From: JBBKWH01 sp037968855
GTDB lineage: Bacteria > Pseudomonadota > Gammaproteobacteria > Pseudomonadales > Moraxellaceae
Direction of reading: 5' to 3'
Assembly: GCA_037968855.1 (NCBI GenBank)
Contig: JBBKWH010000065.1
Coordinates: 1-46,111, forward strand
Length of the DNA: 46,111 bases
Shown one piece after another: positions 39,134 to 46,111 of the stretch. The position numbers and the translations under genes are program-made. The first letter of the stretch is position 1. Each line of letters starts with the position of its first letter. A model generated the notes under the pieces. The model worked only from the letters and a program-made list of their open reading frames with translations, was not told the origin of the DNA and ran no database searches.

Positions 39134-39754
39134 ATGAGTCAAATGCAACAGAAGGGTCAGTTGGTTGAGTGGAACGATGAGCGGGGCTTTGGCTTTATTC
39201 AGCGTATCGGCGAATCACAGCGTTTTTTTGCCCACGTCTCTGAGTTTAAAGGCCGTCGTCCGCAGCAGGGTGATGTGGTGTTTTTTTGCATCGGTCAAAA
39301 CAAAAAAGGCCAACCTTGTGCCGTCGATATTGAATACTCTAAGGTTCTGCCGTCGCAGGCATCGCCTAAGTATTCGATCAGTTCGCCGCGCAGTATGCTG
39401 GCATTTGGTCAGTTTATCTGGCTGATAGTGTTGATCACACTGGCGCAGCTACCATGGTGGCTCTTGCCGTGGTCAATGTTGATCAGTGTAATCACCTTTG
39501 CGGTGTATCGCTCAGACAAGATGCGCGCACAACAGCAACAACAGCGCACGCCAGAAAATACCTTACATGTATTGGCGTTGCTAGGTGGTTGGTCTGGCGC
39601 GTTGTGGGCGCAGTTGTTTTTGCGGCATAAATCAAAAAAGGTCAGTTTTTTAAATGTGTTTTGGCTGACTGTGGTGGTGAATCTGGTGGCGACTGGGTAT
39701 TTGGCGATGTCTGGAGATTTACAGCATTTAGGACTGATGCTAGATAATCCATAA
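39134..39754 (+). CDS. Cold-shock domain and DUF1294 membrane protein
   Basis: A 206-residue two-domain protein. Residues 5-68 are a cold-shock domain with the RNP1-like GFGFIQ and FFAHVSEF (KGQLVEWNDERGFGFIQ...). Residues about 95-130 and 145-200 hold membrane segments, with the DUF1294 motif YRSDKMRAQ and LHVLALLGGWSGALWAQLFLRHKSKK. Proteins with this exact fusion are common in gammaproteobacteria. Nucleic-acid binding at the membrane is inferred. ATG at 39134. Confidence 0.8.
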   Translation: MSQMQQKGQLVEWNDERGFGFIQRIGESQRFFAHVSEFKGRRPQQGDVVFFCIGQNKKGQPCAVDIEYSKVLPSQASPKYSISSPRSMLAFGQFIWLIVLITLAQLPWWLLPWSMLISVITFAVYRSDKMRAQQQQQRTPENTLHVLALLGGWSGALWAQLFLRHKSKKVSFLNVFWLTVVVNLVATGYLAMSGDLQHLGLMLDNP

Positions 39755-39756
39755 AA

Positions 39757-39782
39757 AAAACGGGACACTACGTCCCGTTTTT
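39757..39782. terminator. Bidirectional terminator
   Basis: CGGGAC (39761-39766), 5-base loop, GTCCCG (39772-39777), with A residues on the left and T residues on the right, so it can stop transcription in both directions. It separates the convergent DUF1294 and thiolase genes. Confidence 0.85.
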
Positions 39783-39802
39783 ACATCAACTATGCTTAGA
39801 GC

Positions 39803-40981
39803 TTAGATCAGTTCAATCGCGACCGCAGTGGCTTCGCCGCCACCGATACACAGCGCCGCCACACCTTTTGTACCGCCAGTGCGTTTAAGCGCATGGATCA
39901 ACGACAAGATAATACGCGAGCCAGTCGAGCCAACCGGATGGCCCAATGCACATGCGCCGCCATGAATGTTGACTTTGTCGGCGTCTAAACTGTACTTGTC
40001 GATAGCTGCCATGGTGACCATCGCAAAGGCTTCATTGATTTCCCACAGATCAACCGATTCTGCGGTCCAACCGGCTTTGTCCAATACTTTTTGGATCGCA
40101 CCAACCGGTGCAATGGTGAACTCGCTTGGGTGTTGGCTATTGCTGGCCGTGGCCACAATACGCGCCAGTGGGCTTAAGCCTTTGGCGGCTGCGGTTGATT
40201 CACGCATCAACACTAAAGCTGACGCACCGTCAGAGATTGAGCTGGCATTGGCGGCAGTAATCGTACCGTCTTTAGCAAATGCTGGACGTAGGGTTGGAAT
40301 TTTGTCCAATTTGGCATTGGCAGGTTGCTCATCAACATCAACGGATACATCACCACCGCGACCTTTGACCAAGACTGGGGTGATTTCGTCTTTAAACCAG
40401 CCGTTGTTAATTGCATCTTGCGCACGCTTGAGTGAGCGAATGGCAAAGTCGTCCATTTGCTCGCGGGTATAGCCTTTGCTGTTGGCCATGTCTTGCGCGA
40501 ATGAACCCATCAAACGGCCAGTTTCGGCATCTTCTAGACCGTCTAAAAACATGTGATCTTTAATTTCGCCATGACCCATCCGGAAACCGCCGCGTGCTTT
40601 GGGCAGCACATAAGGCGCATTGGTCATGGATTCCATACCACCAGCCACCACAACATCGGCGCTTTCGGCTTTGAGCATATCGGTGGCTTGCATCACGGCT
40701 TTCATGCCAGAACCACAGAGTTTGTTAATGGTGACTGCGCCGGTGCTATCGGGCAGTCCCGCTTGACGCATGGCTTGACGAGCAGGGCCTTGTTTTAGAC
40801 CAGCAGGCAACACACAACCCATAATGACTTCTTGTACATCTGTTGGCGCAATGCCAGCACGACTGACGGCTTCTTTGATGACAGTAGCACCCAGCTCAGG
40901 AGCAGTGACGCCAGAGAGCGCACCTTGAAAACCACCCATTGCGGTGCGTGCACCATTGACGATAACGACAGATTCACTCAT
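39803..40981 (-). CDS. Acetyl-CoA C-acetyltransferase (thiolase)
   Basis: A 392-residue thiolase that joins or splits acetyl-CoA units. Catalytic Cys89 is in NKLCGSGMKAV, His348 in GGACALGHPVGSTGSR, and Cys378 in ALCIGGGEATA. NEAFAM is also present. The length and motifs are those of biosynthetic thiolases of the AtoB/PhaA type rather than FadA. The ATG at 40981 has GGAG seven bases before it. An in-frame ATG at 41002 would add seven residues. It is a single-gene transcript ending at the bidirectional terminator, with no PHB or fatty-acid partner genes nearby. Confidence 0.9.
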   Translation of the reverse strand: MSESVVIVNGARTAMGGFQGALSGVTAPELGATVIKEAVSRAGIAPTDVQEVIMGCVLPAGLKQGPARQAMRQAGLPDSTGAVTINKLCGSGMKAVMQATDMLKAESADVVVAGGMESMTNAPYVLPKARGGFRMGHGEIKDHMFLDGLEDAETGRLMGSFAQDMANSKGYTREQMDDFAIRSLKRAQDAINNGWFKDEITPVLVKGRGGDVSVDVDEQPANAKLDKIPTLRPAFAKDGTITAANASSISDGASALVLMRESTAAAKGLSPLARIVATASNSQHPSEFTIAPVGAIQKVLDKAGWTAESVDLWEINEAFAMVTMAAIDKYSLDADKVNIHGGACALGHPVGSTGSRIILSLIHALKRTGGTKGVAALCIGGGEATAVAIELI

Positions 40982-41098
40982 ACAAATGCTCCAAAAAGAC
41001 AAATCAGTAATGACAACAAGAATAATGACAAGATAGTCGGATCAGCGTTTCACAGCCATCTGATCCATTGGGTCAACAGTATAGCGCACGGCAGGTTA

Positions 41099-41130
41099 CA
41101 TCAGGCCATCAACCCCTCGGCTGCCTGATG
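41099..41130. repeat. Inverted repeat upstream of thiolase
   Basis: CATCAGGC (41099-41106) and GCCTGATG (41123-41130) form an 8-base perfect inverted repeat with a 16-base spacer. It lies about 120 bases before the thiolase start, in a 263-base gap where I see no gene. It could be an operator or an RNA hairpin. Confidence 0.35.
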
Positions 41131-41244
41131 GATTGGGGCAGTGGCACCAAGAGTCAAGGGAGACCTGTCGCTGATCAGTGGACTTTATGGACAGAGTGTG
41201 GTCCAGCACAGTGTCAAAATATGCATAAAAAATGCAGCCATTGG

Positions 41245-41994
41245 TCAGGTAAACGCACAGCGAATCACTCGCCCTTGTGTATCTTCGTGCAGACCATCGT
41301 TGTTTTGATCCCCCGTTAAGCGCACACGTCCCATCCGACTGAGTGCCAATTGACGATTAAATTGTGGCTCGTCGGTACAATATGTAATTGATCCGTTACT
41401 TGCGTTGGGCGTACCGGTCGTCGCTTCATAACGAATATAAGAACGATTGCCAAAGCCTTTCCATGATAGGTCGCCGTAACGTAACCGTAGTGGTTCAAAC
41501 TGGACGATAGCATCGGTACCATCGCTAAACTGCCCGTCTTGATCTGCATCAACAAAGGACAATATGCCAGCTTTCCACTGTTGATCGCAGGTTGTACCTT
41601 GGCTACTGCCACAGACCACAACACGTTGCCGCAGTAATAGTGAACTGGTGCGAGAGAGGAGGAGAATGCTACGAATCAAGCTATCAACGCGTTTAACCTC
41701 ACTGTTACGTTGCTGCCAGTCATAAGATGGCACTGCTAAGACTCCCAATATCGAAATGATTAATAGGACGACAAGCATCTCAAACAAGGTAAATCCTTTT
41801 TGTCCTTGTCTAAAGCATGCTTTAATAGGCGCAAATGAGCACTGACCATAAAAAAAAGCAGCTGTAAAGGATGTAGCCGCTGTTTTTTTTGCGTTAATGC
41901 TTGTGGTGGAATCAGCATTAGTCTGATGTGTTTTGGTTAAAATTTTCAATTGGATAGACCCAAGTTTTTGTTTGATGGATTTACTAAACTGCAA
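41245..41994 (-). CDS. GspH/FimT-like pseudopilin
   Basis: A type II secretion or type IV pilus minor pilin. The prepilin peptidase site QKGFTLFEML, with Glu at position +5 of the mature protein, is followed by a hydrophobic helix (LVVLLIISILGVLAVPSY). The C-terminal half (CGSSQGTTCDQQWKAGILSFVDADQDGQFSDGTD) is the GspH/FimT pattern. The frame from the only upstream ATG gives a 66-residue leader before the cut site, far longer than usual. No ATG, GTG or TTG lies closer to it, and a hairpin with T runs (41858-41890) falls inside the leader. The true start is therefore unresolved. Confidence 0.7.
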   Translation of the reverse strand: MQFSKSIKQKLGSIQLKILTKTHQTNADSTTSINAKKTAATSFTAAFFYGQCSFAPIKACFRQGQKGFTLFEMLVVLLIISILGVLAVPSYDWQQRNSEVKRVDSLIRSILLLSRTSSLLLRQRVVVCGSSQGTTCDQQWKAGILSFVDADQDGQFSDGTDAIVQFEPLRLRYGDLSWKGFGNRSYIRYEATTGTPNASNGSITYCTDEPQFNRQLALSRMGRVRLTGDQNNDGLHEDTQGRVIRCAFT

Positions 41995-42103
41995 CGGACG
42001 AGCTAGGTGAATTTGTCAACAATTGCTTCAACGGACTGATGTAGCATCACGCTAGTGCTTTGCTTATGGCAACGCTGGCCGTCTTGTTCTGGGGGAAAAG
42101 CTT

Positions 42104-42120
42104 ACACCAAAAAATGGTGT
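42104..42120 (+). other. Leader hairpin upstream of ompA
   Basis: ACACCA (42104-42109), loop of five A, TGGTGT (42115-42120). It lies about 70 bases before the ompA-like start and would be in the mRNA leader, where hairpins often stabilise abundant porin transcripts. Confidence 0.35.
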
Positions 42121-42191
42121 GTGAACCAGTGCATCAGTTTCAATAAATGTTTCGACCGAACCTAACGTGTTTAAATCCCTGGAGGATTCCT

Positions 42192-43400
42192 ATGAAACTT
42201 AATCGGATCGCTCTGGCCGTCATGATCGCAGCTCCGCTGCCCATGGTCGCCAACGCTGGTATTACTGTTACCCCATTGATGCTTGGCTATCACTACATGG
42301 GTGAAGCACAAGACGATCAACGCGATGTTCTGCGTACTCGCGATGGTCAAGTGACTGGCACTCGGCCAAACAGCCCTATTAACGGTGGCGTTGCATTGCA
42401 AGATGATGTATATGTCGGCGCTGCGATTGGTATCGAAGTCACTCCTTGGATGGGCGTAGAAGTTGAATACGGTCAAACCAACGGTGAAGCCGCTGCTAAC
42501 GAAAAAGCGACTTCAGCTGGTCAGCCATACGACTACAAACAACAAATGCTTAGCGGTAACATGTACGTTACTTCTGACCTGATCACTCAAAACTACGAAG
42601 GCGCGTTTAAGCCTTACGTTTTGCTGGGTGCAGGTATGAGCAAAATCGAAGTTGAAGTCGAGCCAGGCAAGAATGCCCACAGCCAAGATACCATTGGTAA
42701 CTTGGGTCTAGGTTCGTTCTATCGCTTCAACGACACCGTGTCGTTGCGTGGTGAGCTTCGTGCCATCCACAACTTCGACAACAACTGGTGGGAAGGCATG
42801 GCGTTAGCCGGTCTGCAAGTTGTACTCGGTGGTCATTTGATGCCTTCGGTTCCAGTGCCACCTCCAGCGGTTGAGCCAGAGCCAACACCAGAGCCAGTTG
42901 TTGTTCCAGCACCAGTTGACACTGATGGTGATGGCGTGACTGACGACCTTGATCAATGCCCGAATACACCAGCTGGTGTTGTGGTTGATGCCAAAGGCTG
43001 CCCACAACAACTGACCGAAGACCTGAAAATGGAACTTCGTGTATTCTTCGACATCAACAAGTCGAACATCAAAGATCAGTACAAGCCAGAAATCGCTAAA
43101 GTTGCGGATAAACTGAAAGAATATCCAGATGCAATGGCGAAAATCGAAGGTCATACTGACAACACTGGTCCACGTAAGCTAAACGACCGTCTGTCGTTGG
43201 CCCGTGCCAATGCCGTCAAAACCATGCTGACCAACGAATTCGGTATCGCTTCTGATCGTATGATGACTGAAGGCTTTGCTTACACTCGTCCGATCGCACC
43301 AAACGATACTGTTGAAGGTCGTGCAATGAACCGTCGTGTTTATGCCATCATCACTGGTAGCCGTACTGTTACTGCAACCACAGAAAACACCGCTCAATAA
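42192..43400 (+). CDS. ompA: OmpA-family outer membrane protein
   Basis: A 402-residue protein. A signal peptide (MKLNRIALAVMIAAPLPMVANA) precedes an N-terminal eight-stranded barrel (about 23-215). A Pro/Val/Glu-rich hinge follows, then a thrombospondin type 3 calcium-binding repeat (DTDGDGVTDDLDQCP and CP pair). The C-terminal domain has IEGHTDNTGPRKLNDRLSLARANAVK and NRRVYAIITG, which grips peptidoglycan. The ATG at 42192 has GGAGG at 42181-42185. The 42147 start is an upstream extension without a signal peptide layout. Confidence 0.9.
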   Translation: MKLNRIALAVMIAAPLPMVANAGITVTPLMLGYHYMGEAQDDQRDVLRTRDGQVTGTRPNSPINGGVALQDDVYVGAAIGIEVTPWMGVEVEYGQTNGEAAANEKATSAGQPYDYKQQMLSGNMYVTSDLITQNYEGAFKPYVLLGAGMSKIEVEVEPGKNAHSQDTIGNLGLGSFYRFNDTVSLRGELRAIHNFDNNWWEGMALAGLQVVLGGHLMPSVPVPPPAVEPEPTPEPVVVPAPVDTDGDGVTDDLDQCPNTPAGVVVDAKGCPQQLTEDLKMELRVFFDINKSNIKDQYKPEIAKVADKLKEYPDAMAKIEGHTDNTGPRKLNDRLSLARANAVKTMLTNEFGIASDRMMTEGFAYTRPIAPNDTVEGRAMNRRVYAIITGSRTVTATTENTAQ

Positions 43401-43425
43401 TCATTGATCTGGTTGTTTGACTAAG

Positions 43426-43455
43426 ACAGTCGCCTTCGGGCGGCTGTTTTTTTTG
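43426..43455 (+). terminator. Intrinsic terminator of ompA
   Basis: A 9-bp stem (43426-43434 with 43439-43447, one T-G pair) closed by TTCG, followed by a run of T. Confidence 0.85.
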
Positions 43456-43547
43456 TGACGTTGGTCTGCGTTTGACTAACAGGCATCCATCTTTGATCAA
43501 TTTTCGGTATACTGCCGCGTCTATTATTCTCCTGCGGCGTTTTTCAT

Positions 43548-45383
43548 ATGTCCGATATTCAGCACCTACGCAACATTGCCATCATCGCGCACGTTGACCA
43601 TGGTAAGACCACACTCGTGGACAAGCTCCTGCAACAATCTGGCACGTTCGGTGATCGTGGCAATGAAGGCGAGCGTGTGATGGACTCCAACGACATCGAA
43701 AAAGAGCGTGGCATTACCATTCTTGCCAAGAACACTGCGCTTCGTTGGATGGACAAAAAAAACGACCAAGAATATCGCATTAACATCGTCGACACCCCAG
43801 GCCACGCCGACTTTGGTGGTGAAGTTGAGCGCGTATTGTCCATGGTTGACTGTGTATTGCTGTTGGTTGATGCGGTTGATGGCCCAATGCCACAAACCCG
43901 CTTTGTAACCACCAAAGCCTTCGCTCAAGGCTTGAAGCCAATCGTCGTGATTAACAAAGTTGACCGTCCAGGTGCACGTCCGGATTGGGTTATGGATCAA
44001 GTCTTTGATCTATTTGATAACTTGGGTGCAACAGACGAGCAGTTAGACTTTCCAGTGGTGTATGCCTCTGCGATTAACGGCATTGCTGGTTTAGATGTAA
44101 ATGACATGGCAGAAGATATGACGCCATTGTTTGAAACCATCGTCAAAGTGGTTGAAGCGCCACAAGTTGATCCAGATGGTCCGTTCCAAATGCAGATCTC
44201 TAGCCTTGACTACAACAACTTTGTTGGTGTTATTGGGGTTGGCCGTATTCAACGTGGCCGCGTCAAGACCAACTCACAAGTGGTGATTGTCGACAAAGAA
44301 GGCAGCAAACGTAACGGTCGTATCTTGCAGATCATGGGCTATCATGGTTTGAACCGTATCGAAGTGACCGATGCACAAGCTGGCGATATCGTCTGTGTGA
44401 CTGGCATGGAAGGTCTGAATATTTCTGACACCCTGTGCAGCCCATTGCATATTGAAGCATTGCCGCCATTGAGCGTTGATGAGCCAACCGTATCGATGAC
44501 CTTCCAAGTCAACAACTCGCCATTTGCGGGTCGTGAAGGCAAGTTCGTCACTTCACGTAACATCCGTGACCGTTTGGATCGCGAGTTGATCCACAACGTC
44601 GCACTGCGTGTTGAAGACACCGAGTCTCCAGACCGTTTTAAAGTATCTGGTCGTGGTGAGTTGCATTTGTCGGTATTGATCGAAAACATGCGTCGTGAAG
44701 GCTTTGAGATGGGTGTGTCCCGTCCTGAAGTGATCATGAAAGAAGTCGATGGCGAAAAACAAGAGCCATTCGAAGCGGTCACCTTTGACGTTGAAGAGCA
44801 GCATCAAGGTGGCGTGATGGAGCAGATGGGTCTGCGCCGTGGTGAGTTGACCAATATGGAAGTTGACGGCAAAGGCCGTATCCGTATTGAAGCGACTGTC
44901 CCGTCACGTGGCTTGATCGGTTTCCGTTCAGAGTTTTTGACCATGACGTCCGGTACCGGCATCATGACCTCAAGCTTCTCGCATTACGGCGCGTTTAAAG
45001 GCGGTGATGTGGCCAAGCGTCAAAATGGCGTGTTGGTCTCAATGGTCAATGGCGTGTGCTTGGGTTATGCCTTGTTCAGCTTACAAGAGCGTGGTCGTTT
45101 GTTTGCCGAGCCACAGTTGGAAGTCTACGAAGGCATGTTGGTTGGTCTAAACTCACGCTCTGACGATATGGTTGTGAACCCAACCAAAGCCAAGCAATTG
45201 ACCAACGTGCGTGCCAGCGGTACTGACGAAGCGATTGCTTTGACCCCAGCGATCCGTTTTACTCTTGAGCAAGCGCTTGAGTTTATTCAAGACGACGAAC
45301 TGGTTGAAGTCACACCAAAGTCGATCCGTCTGCGTAAGAAATTCTTGACCGAAGGTGAGCGCAAGCGCAACAAAGGCAAATAA
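43548..45383 (+). CDS. typA: Ribosome-associated GTPase BipA/TypA
   Basis: A 611-residue translational GTPase that binds the ribosome and is needed for assembly and growth in the cold or under stress. Visible are HVDHGKTTLVDKLL (G1), EKERGITILAKNTA (G2 region), DTPGHADFGGEVERVL (G3), NKVDRPGARPDWV (G4), and the BipA-specific C-terminal domain (SRGLIGFRSEFLTMTSGTGIM). Length is normal for the family. A likely -10 (TATACT at 43508-43513) lies 35 bases before the start. Confidence 0.95.
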   Translation: MSDIQHLRNIAIIAHVDHGKTTLVDKLLQQSGTFGDRGNEGERVMDSNDIEKERGITILAKNTALRWMDKKNDQEYRINIVDTPGHADFGGEVERVLSMVDCVLLLVDAVDGPMPQTRFVTTKAFAQGLKPIVVINKVDRPGARPDWVMDQVFDLFDNLGATDEQLDFPVVYASAINGIAGLDVNDMAEDMTPLFETIVKVVEAPQVDPDGPFQMQISSLDYNNFVGVIGVGRIQRGRVKTNSQVVIVDKEGSKRNGRILQIMGYHGLNRIEVTDAQAGDIVCVTGMEGLNISDTLCSPLHIEALPPLSVDEPTVSMTFQVNNSPFAGREGKFVTSRNIRDRLDRELIHNVALRVEDTESPDRFKVSGRGELHLSVLIENMRREGFEMGVSRPEVIMKEVDGEKQEPFEAVTFDVEEQHQGGVMEQMGLRRGELTNMEVDGKGRIRIEATVPSRGLIGFRSEFLTMTSGTGIMTSSFSHYGAFKGGDVAKRQNGVLVSMVNGVCLGYALFSLQERGRLFAEPQLEVYEGMLVGLNSRSDDMVVNPTKAKQLTNVRASGTDEAIALTPAIRFTLEQALEFIQDDELVEVTPKSIRLRKKFLTEGERKRNKGK

Positions 45384-45412
45384 GCCTTAAACGCGATTGT
45401 GTGATGTAAATC

Positions 45413-45448
45413 AACCGCTGCTCTAGTGATAGATCGGCGGTTTTTTTT
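45413..45448 (+). terminator. Intrinsic terminator of typA
   Basis: An 8-bp stem, AACCGCTG (45413-45420) with CGGCGGTT (45435-45442, one T-G pair), a 14-base loop and eight T. Confidence 0.75.
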
Positions 45449-45499
45449 ATCAGATAGGCTGTGTCTAAGACACTCACAATATTTAGGTAGTGTACAAGT

Positions 45500-45978
45500 T
45501 TAACGTGCTAACAATTTTTTGCGTATCTCGTTATTGTATTGAAGCAAAAAGACATGCAGCACCGCCTCATGGTTTTCCTGCTTTTTTGAAAATGATAAGG
45601 TTTTTCGAGTCAGTCGGCCTAAACGATTCCTTGCACTGGCATTGAAACGCTCAACATGGTTTGTCAGTCCCGTATGTTTACCAACAGACTGATGGGTATC
45701 TGGATCAAAGACCTCTGCATAGCTTGACCAGTAATCACTACATGTTGGTAAATCAGCATAACCTGTGGTTAATCGACAGCGGAGTTCAGTGCAGCTGACA
45801 CTATCTCGTGCCCCGCAGACAAATGCCACGACTTGACGGGTATTGCGAGAGAGTGCAATCCAATTCCACACCTTGTTGGTTCTACACAGGACATAGCTCC
45901 ACAACTCATCTAGTTCCAGCGTATCCCCTGTACAGGCAGGCAGAAGAGATTCAGATAGCGGTTTGGTCGCTTTTTTTT
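45500..45978 (-). CDS. insB: IS1-family transposase, InsB part
   Basis: The catalytic DDE domain: ELDELWSYVLCRTNKVWNWIALSR, the middle QVVAFVCGARD and CSDYWSSYAEVF, and the end TGLTNHVERFNASARNRLGRLTRKTLSFSKKQENHEAVLHVFLLQYN. These are the IS1 InsB signatures. In frame it extends back to the A-run at 45971-45978, where a -1 slip from the InsA frame (A_AAA_AAG) would produce the fused transposase. The last residues are RKKLLAR. Confidence 0.85.
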
Positions 45979-46109
45979 ATCCATTTCATCAAGGTGTCAG
46001 GTGCAACACCAAATAAGCGTTGCATTCCCCGCAGACTTCCACGCTCAAGATAGGTTTTGATGATGTGTTCTTTGCGCTCTTCTGAATATTTGACCTTAGG
46101 CTTGAGTAC
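45910..46109 (-). CDS. insA: IS1-family InsA part, truncated by window end
   Basis: The frame from the window edge reads VLKPKVKYSEERKEHIIKTYLERGSLRGMQRLFGVAPDTLMKWIKKKR and stops at 45912-45910. It is the helix-turn-helix DNA-binding half of IS1 proteins. The zinc finger that normally precedes it lies outside the window. InsA alone represses and binds the ends; InsA-InsB' is the transposase. Confidence 0.75.
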
Positions 46110-46111
46110 GC

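Larger units (their letters stand above)
45486..46111 (-). mobile_element. IS1-family insertion sequence, partial
   Basis: The 3' part of an IS1-type element. The probable terminal inverted repeat starts with GGTAGTG at 45486, just after the transposase stop. The element continues beyond the window, so the other end and the target duplication cannot be seen. It inserted downstream of typA without breaking a gene. Confidence 0.7.

Noticed and set aside
41082..41244. A small gene between the thiolase and the pseudopilin
   Set aside because: Only a short plus-strand frame exists, with no ribosome site or recognisable product. The region holds an inverted repeat and nothing else I can support.
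1..46111. CRISPR arrays and tRNA or rRNA genes
   Set aside because: No regularly spaced direct repeats with unique spacers and no cloverleaf or rRNA-like sequence were recognised by eye. A dedicated scan was not possible.

Overview
The window joins two kinds of DNA. Bases 1 to about 32,600 are the right-hand part of a contractile-tailed (myovirus-type) prophage. Bases from about 32,700 to the end are chromosome of a gammaproteobacterium. The chromosomal genes (prfC, TatD, TcdA, a 392-residue thiolase, an OmpA porin with a calcium-binding linker, typA/bipA) and an IS1-family element suggest a member of the Pseudomonadales/Moraxellaceae, but this is inferred from protein similarity recalled from memory, not from a search. 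The phage integrase, repressor and replication genes are not in the window, so the prophage continues to the left.

Phage layout, plus strand. 1-2,734 is the end of the early region: the 3' part of a C5-cytosine methyltransferase locus that is open in two frames, a DUF7694 protein, a small membrane protein, a Lar-like zinc ribbon protein, a RusA resolvase and a Q-type antiterminator. A promoter and three tandem intrinsic terminators follow (2,739-2,920), the arrangement expected for a Q-controlled late operon. The late operon then runs to about 26,720: a small membrane protein, a HExxH metallopeptidase, small and large terminase, portal, Mu F-like head protein, DUF2213 protease with a nested scaffold start, cement protein, DUF2184 major capsid, DUF4054 and gp10-like neck proteins, DUF3383 sheath, DUF3277 tube, a tail assembly chaperone pair joined by a -1 frameshift, tape measure with a transglycosylase domain, baseplate (Dit-like, plug, hub, Gp138-like spike, gp25-like, J/gp47, DUF2612), tail fibres, holin, GH19 endolysin and a tiny lipoprotein. 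Six further intrinsic terminators lie inside this operon. One secreted protein gene (17,456-18,286) sits backwards between the tape measure and the baseplate genes and looks like a moron.

26,761-32,570 is a minus-strand accessory island. It encodes a zinc-ribbon/HARP-like protein, a SNF2 helicase, an IbrA-like PAPS-reductase-family protein (DUF3440), a GNAT-fold protein, an IbrB-like ParB/sulfiredoxin-fold protein and two paralogous ribbon-helix-helix-like proteins. Two promoters drive it (near 29,830 and 32,610), and both carry the same 10-base operator half-site. This is the most likely place for an undescribed system: a nucleic-acid modification, defence or regulatory unit with its own repressor.

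Chromosome. prfC starts at 32,731, divergent from the island. It is followed by a tandem pair of DUF3298 lipoproteins, a YiaA/B-like membrane protein, an uncharacterised protein, TatD and TcdA (overlapping), and a cold-shock/DUF1294 protein. Convergent to these is an acetyl-CoA acetyltransferase, then a GspH/FimT-like pseudopilin with no clear start. Then come ompA and typA on the plus strand. The window ends inside an IS1-family insertion sequence on the minus strand.
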